Shown here: positions 58,981 through 64,000 of the stretch, piece by piece
Layout of the letters: every line of letters begins with the position of its first letter
Numbering within the stretch: the first letter of the stretch is position 1
Source: Cardiocondyla obscurior
Lineage: Eukaryota; Arthropoda; Insecta; Hymenoptera; Formicidae
Direction: 5' to 3'
DNA: 64,000 nt
NCBI RefSeq assembly: GCF_019399895.1
Contig: NC_091881.1
Span: 994,501 to 1,058,500, forward strand
Made by a program: the position numbers and the translations under genes
The notes under the pieces: model-generated
What the model was told of the DNA's origin: nothing
Databases searched by the model: none
What the model saw: the letters and a program-made list of their open reading frames with translations, nothing else

Positions 58981-60660
58981 TTTTTAAAAAAGAAATTTGC
59001 ATTAAATTGCTAGATGTCTAAAAGTTTCTCGAGAGCGAAACTTATATTACGAAAATAGATAATGTATCATTCAGTTAGAAATTATTTGCTCGGAGGTATT
59101 TGAAATTTTTTGGAATATACTTTATTAAAAATATCCTATATATTTAAGTTGTAGTTATATGAACGATATAAAATATTATTTTTCAATTTTACCGCAAATT
59201 ACGATTTAACGAGGCTTCTAAAAGTGAAGAAGAAAATAAAAGATAATGATAGAAAAATTATTTGGGTAGAATCGGTAATGAATTACGATGGTATTTTAAC
59301 GACTGCTATCTCAATTGGGGAAATTATTTAAATAATGCATAGGTGTTCATTAAAAGCGTGCTAATGAATTCAATTGCGTGACATTTTTAGCATTCCTATC
59401 TGATTGTCTGTCAATGATATGTATTTATCTGTATATATATACTTTGGTATAGCTAAAATATCCCATAAAGATAACGTCCATCCGGTCGAGTTCTCCGATT
59501 AATTTATTTCACTCGATAATGTTGTACGTTTGGTCAATTAATTGATGTAATGCTGCAGTAATTTTATAGACCTGTCGCGGCAAACCACACTAAAGGACAC
59601 ACCTTCTTTTGTAGTATCTTATACATCCTCGTAACATTTTTATTATACTTTCAAAGAATATAATTTTATATTAACCAAACGTGAGTTGAAAAAAAATTTT
59701 GTTTTAACAGTTAAATTAAAAAATACTATTTAATTCAAATAAAGTTAAAATATTAAATTAAAATTTTAGGATACAATTTGAATAAAATTAAATAGAAGAC
59801 ACATACTTTTATATCTTTCCTGAAATTTAATGGAACAGCTTTTTTTTGGTCTATTAATTGTCATTTTTTTTCAAAATTTTTAGTTTAATTTTAGGTACAT
59901 GTTGAAATCAAAAAGTGTTTCACATTTATTTATGAATTTTACCATCGAATTTAATTTTAAGCTATTGTATTAATTTTATACACAACGTGACAATTTTCTC
60001 AAAGATTTTATAAAATTGTTAATAAAAAAAAAAAAAATTATTATTGAACTGAATTTTATTAATTGAGAGAAATTAGAATTTACGGCGCGTTAAATCATTT
60101 GAGTAATTGACGAATAAGGAAGTTCAAGCTTTAACTTTGTCCACGCTTGCTCGTGGAACTTCGTTGGTTCGATACAATGACGTGTTTAGGCACAATTAAC
60201 AAACCATTGCATCAACTAAATCACTAAATCGCTGCAACGATCATACATAGAATACGCTCTCATTTGCAATTAGAATTGGTAGGTGGATTATTCATTGTGC
60301 GTAACGACGTTGAGCATCGTATTAATATCGATCTATTCCAGCTTTCGTATATTCGCTTCAGGCTCATTAAACTCTTCAACAATAATGGCGATTAAGTGAA
60401 CATAATGCCATTGATCATAATTTAATATTATTTAGTAAATCAGTGGTAATTAATTCTTATCCGCAAGATAATGAAATAATTTATTACAACAAGATCTTCA
60501 TTGCCCGAGTTACCCACTTTGTTTTCTATTCTAAAATAAAAAATTGATGTTACGCGTGAATTGTTATTAAGGATCGCTTTATTGCGCTACTATATTCCGT
60601 GCGACTGTTTAAGAAATAAATTTTTAAGCAACAGACAAATATTCGGAGTATCAGATTATT
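58981..60660. other. Very AT-rich block
   Basis: About 1.7 kb of strongly AT-rich sequence, the longest such stretch in the window, with almost no CpG and stops in all frames. A tandem ACTAAATC pair lies near 60215. Acceptor-like TTTAATTTTAG/GTACAT near 59895 has a weak donor half. No genes. Confidence 0.65.
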
Positions 60661-61170
60661 TTTGGAGCTTACTCGAACGGGAGTTTTATAACGACGACGA
60701 ACAGCTGACTAGAAAGTAACGATTGGTCTCGGAATCGCGAAAGAAAAATATGCTCGAGCGTCGGACGCGACGCTCTTCTGTTTTGGTGGAGGACGCCTCG
60801 AGCTCGCCAAGCGCATAAAAAAACGTAAACAAATCAGATGCTCGTCGAGCTCGGCCTTCACGAGAACTCCGCGCGAGAAGGAGACAGCGTTCAATTGACG
60901 ATCGAACCTACAGGGAGGCGCGGGAGGGTGTGCGGGAAGAGATAAGGCATAGGAAACGATGGTCACTAACCGGCTCTTTCATTTTTCGGCTCGTGGTCGA
61001 AAGTTTGACAGTCGCGAATTATCGTCGCAGATCTTTATCGAGAATTTACAGGAACACGGTCTTCCATCTTTGCAAGACGAGCAGCGACCAATCAACGGCC
61101 GAGTTGCATCGTCTGTCTCACTTTTTTACGCAGTTGTCCTCTTCCCTCTAACGGCCGAAATCTCTGATGG
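60661..61170. other. CpG-rich region upstream of the putative start site
   Basis: Composition changes sharply from AT-rich to CpG-rich at about 60680. A 7-bp hairpin (GAGCGTC/GACGCTC) lies at 60756-60775. There is no TATA box 25-35 bases upstream of 61173, consistent with a TATA-less, DPE-type promoter. The open frames here (73-85 codons) have no motif. Confidence 0.4.
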
Positions 61171-61205
61171 TCAGTCTAGCTGCGGAGCCTCGGACGTGCG
61201 GACGT
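61171..61205 (+). promoter_or_regulatory. Initiator plus downstream promoter element
   Basis: TCAGTC at 61171-61176 matches the insect initiator consensus TCAKTY, with A+1 at 61173. GGACGT at 61200-61205 matches the DPE consensus RGWYVT at all six positions and begins exactly at +28, the spacing the element requires. No TATA box is present, as usual for DPE promoters. A pair this good is expected roughly once by chance in 128 kb of strand, so the support is the coincidence with a CpG-rich patch and a strong donor 597 bases downstream. Confidence 0.35.
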
Positions 61206-61227
61206 GTCGCTAATCGCTCCGCAGCTA
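61177..61227 (+). repeat. 12-bp perfect inverted repeat in the leader
   Basis: TAGCTGCGGAGC (61177-61188) and GCTCCGCAGCTA (61216-61227) pair perfectly around a 27-base loop that holds two tandem CGGACGTG copies, the second being the DPE. A 12-bp perfect stem with a loop this size is expected about 0.1 times in the window. If transcribed from 61173 it would place a strong hairpin almost at the mRNA cap. Confidence 0.8.
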
Positions 61228-61365
61228 CGCGTATTTTCGGCCGCGCATAGAAAGTTTTCGCACACCAAGTAGTATCGACGTCGTCGAGTCAAGTACGAAC
61301 GATCGTTTCTGTACTCCTCCGTCATCCCGCTCATCGCCGTGTGCTCCGTTTCGTGCGTCGAAAAA

Positions 61366-61506
61366 ATGCTTCGGACGGACAAAGTTACGTCGCGAGAGCA
61401 GCGCGCGCGGAGCGTCCGGCGTGAATTACCCCGCGTATTACTCGGGCATTTCCGAGCGGCCATTAAAAAACTTTCTTCGGCAGGTTCCGGCAACCGTCAC
61501 CGTTAG
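61366..61506 (+). CDS. Short ATG frame in the putative leader (uORF-like)
   Basis: ATG at 61366 opens a 46-codon frame ending in TAG at 61504-61506. The product would be basic (many Arg and Lys) with no recognisable motif. The start context is AAAAA-ATG-C, moderate for insects. Its position inside the putative 5' leader suggests an upstream ORF if the leader is real; otherwise it is a chance frame. Confidence 0.12.
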   Translation: MLRTDKVTSREQRARSVRRELPRVLLGHFRAAIKKLSSAGSGNRHR

Positions 61507-61769
61507 AGTGAGAGATCTGCACATCGCCCGTCTCTCTCGTCGCGATCGTGATTCTCATTCTATTACACGCCAGTGATATTTGAGGAACTTGAACGAGATT
61601 AAAGTGCGTGAAGAATATTTCGCATCGCGGCTTCGCTTCATTCGCCGCTCGACGCAACTTCTCGGTTCGTTCTATCGACGGGAATTGATCGAAGGATCAA
61701 AAGGACCTCGTTTACATCGCGTCGGTTTCTTGCGTCGAGATTGAGAACGATTTACAGAAAGACTCGGAC

Positions 61770-64000
61770 GTAAGTGACGCTACGAATATCGGGAATGGAA
61801 ATTAATACAACGTATGATCGTTCGTCGCGTTTCTTAATTTAAATCGGAAAAAATCGCCGCGATAATCCGTCGTTCTTTCGGTCGTTCGTCTCTCGAGTGA
61901 TAGTGATTATAAAAAAAAAAGCAGTGGAATAGTTTCAAGGGATTTAAAGTGCTGCCGGACGGCAAAATAATCTAGAATACTGCCACGAAGGAAAGGAAGG
62001 ACGGAAGGATGGACGAAAAAATGGGAAATAACTAACAACACGTCGTCGGCCGTAGATCATTCAATCGTAATTATCTTAAAGAAATTAATATAATTAATTA
62101 CCGTCCGAATTTAATAACGCGCATTCTGTCATCTGCGGTAAAAAAAAAAAAATAGAATATAAATAGATAAATTAAAAAGAGGCGTATATCGAAAAAATGT
62201 AATAATTAAAATATGAAAAAAAAATTCTAAGTCTTCTTTGGAAAAGCTCGTTTGCAACGTGACATACTTTTGTATGTACGTGCATGTTAATAAAAATCGG
62301 AATTGTGGATTTCATGATAATATCGAACTCTGCGACCTCGTTATTCTGTGGGTTATGATGTATGATATCTATTTGTTTTTGATCCTTAACTTTCCATTTG
62401 CCGCACACAGAGCTATTAATCTTCATGCATGACGTAAACGATAATGCTGTAGAAATGCTTTTTTAATGGAAATATCGCAGGTCTTTTGTGACTCGTTTCT
62501 GTTCTCTCCTAGTTTACTGTGTAAATCGTTCGCGATAAAAAGCGATGAAAGTCAAAGGGTTTTTCTAGCATACAAGTGTCCGTACCTAAATGCACCGACA
62601 ATCCGGATTAGCCGGATGACTTTGTTTGTCCGAATGGTAGTTTTGCCAATGATATTCAGCTGAGGTTATTAAATTCTAGTTTAAAATTGCTTGGAAGTAG
62701 ATTAAATTTTCATTACTGTGAATAACAGTCTTTAAAAAAAAAAAAAGAAAAAGAAAAAAGCGTATAAATTGATTACAACATAATTTATGACGGTTGAAAT
62801 TTTTTTTTGTTGCGACTGGCATGCGACGGGTCAAATTTTTATCAGATGTAGACAGGCGGAGAAAATTCGGCCAACTAGTCAATCAGCTGATCAACATCAG
62901 AGTAATCAGAGCCTGAGTTTCAATTGCGGCGCTTGGGATTGATTGAAGCTCCCCGAGAAAAAGCTCCCCTTTTCCGAGTTTCGCTAGAGTTTTCGTGTCT
63001 CCGGACGGTAAAACTCATTTCATTAATGCGTTCGACGGCTCGTCGCGCGCTTCGCGATATCGCTCACGTAACTCCTTCCGACGTTGCGTGCGTTGTTAAA
63101 GTAACGTGCACGGTCGCGATTAGCGAGGGCACCGTTGCATTAAACGGTGCACCAAGTTCCAGCAGTCTTACGCAGAGTCACGTACGTACACTCATTTGTA
63201 GCTGTCACGACTGCGGATAAGAACGCCCGGTGTTTTTTTTTTTTTCCTTTTTTTTCTATTCGTATTTTTTTTTTTTTTATTTAAGGACATTGTTGAATTT
63301 TTTGTTTAGCTAATCGAACGAGAAAAGAAGTGTGTCGCGCGTACCAGACACGCTATGAATTAATCCTTCATTCTCATCGTATGAGATGTGTATCCGAGGA
63401 AAAGGAGAAAATATAACAACGTACGTTCTCGTCAGCTTGACGTTGTGAAAATTTGAATTGGTAATTTCGTGAAACGGATATATCTTTCCGTGAAAAACAA
63501 TTCTCCGCGAACAACGATGTACGCCGCTGGTAATATTTCAAGTTTAGCGGATGTGTATTTTTTTTTTTACGGATTTCAGATCCTCCATGTGCTCTACCAA
63601 ATTGCGCTCGCAAGCTGAAGTTGCATAATTAAACCTGCATATTCATAGCGATATGCCGTAATGAGCGTTTTGTCGCACAAATAGTTTTTAGCAATTAACA
63701 AAGTGGAAATTGGCCGGGATTGTACATATCTATACGTATATTGAGACGCGCTGACTTCTCGCGATCGGTGATTCCGTTATTTCCGCGCGGATGACGCGTT
63801 CATTCTATTAATCCGCCATCTCCGCTTGTCGTTCAGCTTGATCATCATCCGTAACGCGTTCGGACTCCGGATGCCCGATCGCGATAATAACGCAATTTGG
63901 ATCGCGTCCCAGACATCTTCACACCACATCGAACGATTTTACGGGCGTTAATTGGTACGTTCGGTGCCTGGCTATGTCGGCTTGTATATCCTTCCTTTCT
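61770..64000. other. Intron-like or intergenic tail of the window
   Basis: Starts with the donor GTAAGTG. AT-rich at 61900-62900 with A runs near 61910, 62141 and 62733. A hairpin (GCACCGTT/AACGGTGC, 8 bp, 6-base loop) lies at 63129-63150 and shares the 13-mer TAAACGGTGCACC with 58455-58467. T-rich tracts lie at 63233-63280. No exon recognised before the window ends. Confidence 0.45.

Larger units (their letters stand above)
61173..61769 (+). other. Putative 5' leader exon
   Basis: It runs from the predicted start to CGGAC/GTAAGTG (GT at 61770). It is CpG-rich and has a 12-bp inverted repeat at +5 to +55 and one short upstream-type ORF, but no long ATG frame. That fits a non-coding first exon followed by a large intron. 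Against it: the donor has AC rather than AG before GT, and no downstream exon is visible in the remaining 2.2 kb. Confidence 0.25.

Noticed and set aside
1..64000. tRNA, snRNA, rRNA genes, CRISPR arrays and telomeric repeats
   Set aside because: I looked for tRNA A/B-box pairs, U6-like sequence, regular repeat-spacer arrays and TTAGG tandem runs by eye and saw none. A covariance-model scan would be decisive.

Overview
The window looks like non-coding nuclear DNA from an insect, most likely a hymenopteran and plausibly an ant. Three things point that way. Base composition alternates every few hundred bases between AT-rich stretches and CpG-rich stretches, and CpG is not depleted. Homopolymer T and A runs of 10-25 bases and short microsatellites occur throughout. 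There are no bacterial-style packed genes, no operons and no recognisable mobile-element proteins. The organism call is an inference from composition, because no gene family was recognised.

I found no coding sequence I can name. The longest open frames (215, 193, 185, 181 and 153 residues) show no family motif. Those whose first codon I checked (215, 193, 185 and 153) begin at GTG or TTG, and they mostly sit in CpG-rich patches where stop codons are rare. I treat them as chance. The window reads best as long intron or intergenic sequence.

Two points suggest plus-strand transcription. (1) At 26495-26529 a branch-point motif, a pyrimidine tract and CAG lead directly into GTAAGT, the arrangement of a recursive splice site (ratchet point) inside a long intron. 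A second GTAAGT lies 61 bases further on and would define the matching recursive-splicing exon. (2) At 61171-61205 an initiator (TCAGTC) has a perfect downstream promoter element (GGACGT) at exactly +28. A strong splice donor at 61770 would close a roughly 600-base 5' leader exon. If both are real, the window holds part of a long plus-strand intron and, about 35 kb downstream, a start site of the same or another plus-strand gene. Possible minus-strand exons at 23920-23956, 29407-29546 and 44820-44859 are much weaker.

The other clear content is DNA structure. A pre-miRNA-like stem-loop lies at 3640-3692 and long imperfect palindromes at 33090-33119 and 54084-54127. A 12-bp perfect inverted repeat lies at 61177-61227, just inside the putative leader, and a chain of six short hairpins at 48108-48259. 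There are several runs of alternating purine-pyrimidine (Z-DNA-prone) sequence and a 230-base block of nested tandem duplications at 17061-17290. Short palindromes of 7-8 bp arms are common here and expected by chance; the longer ones are not.

Layout: 1-6.7 kb mostly AT-rich with pyrimidine tracts; 6.7-10.5 kb CpG-rich patches; 10.5-17 kb mixed; 17.06-17.29 kb tandem block; 18.4-23.2 kb alternating CpG-rich and AT-rich; 26.5 kb ratchet point; 29.4-33.1 kb possible minus exon, related short elements and palindrome; 37-41 kb hairpins and simple repeats; 43-48 kb largely AT-rich, then the hairpin chain; 53.3-58.1 kb CpG-rich and hairpin-dense; 59-60.6 kb very AT-rich; 60.7-61.8 kb CpG-rich putative promoter and leader; the rest intron-like.
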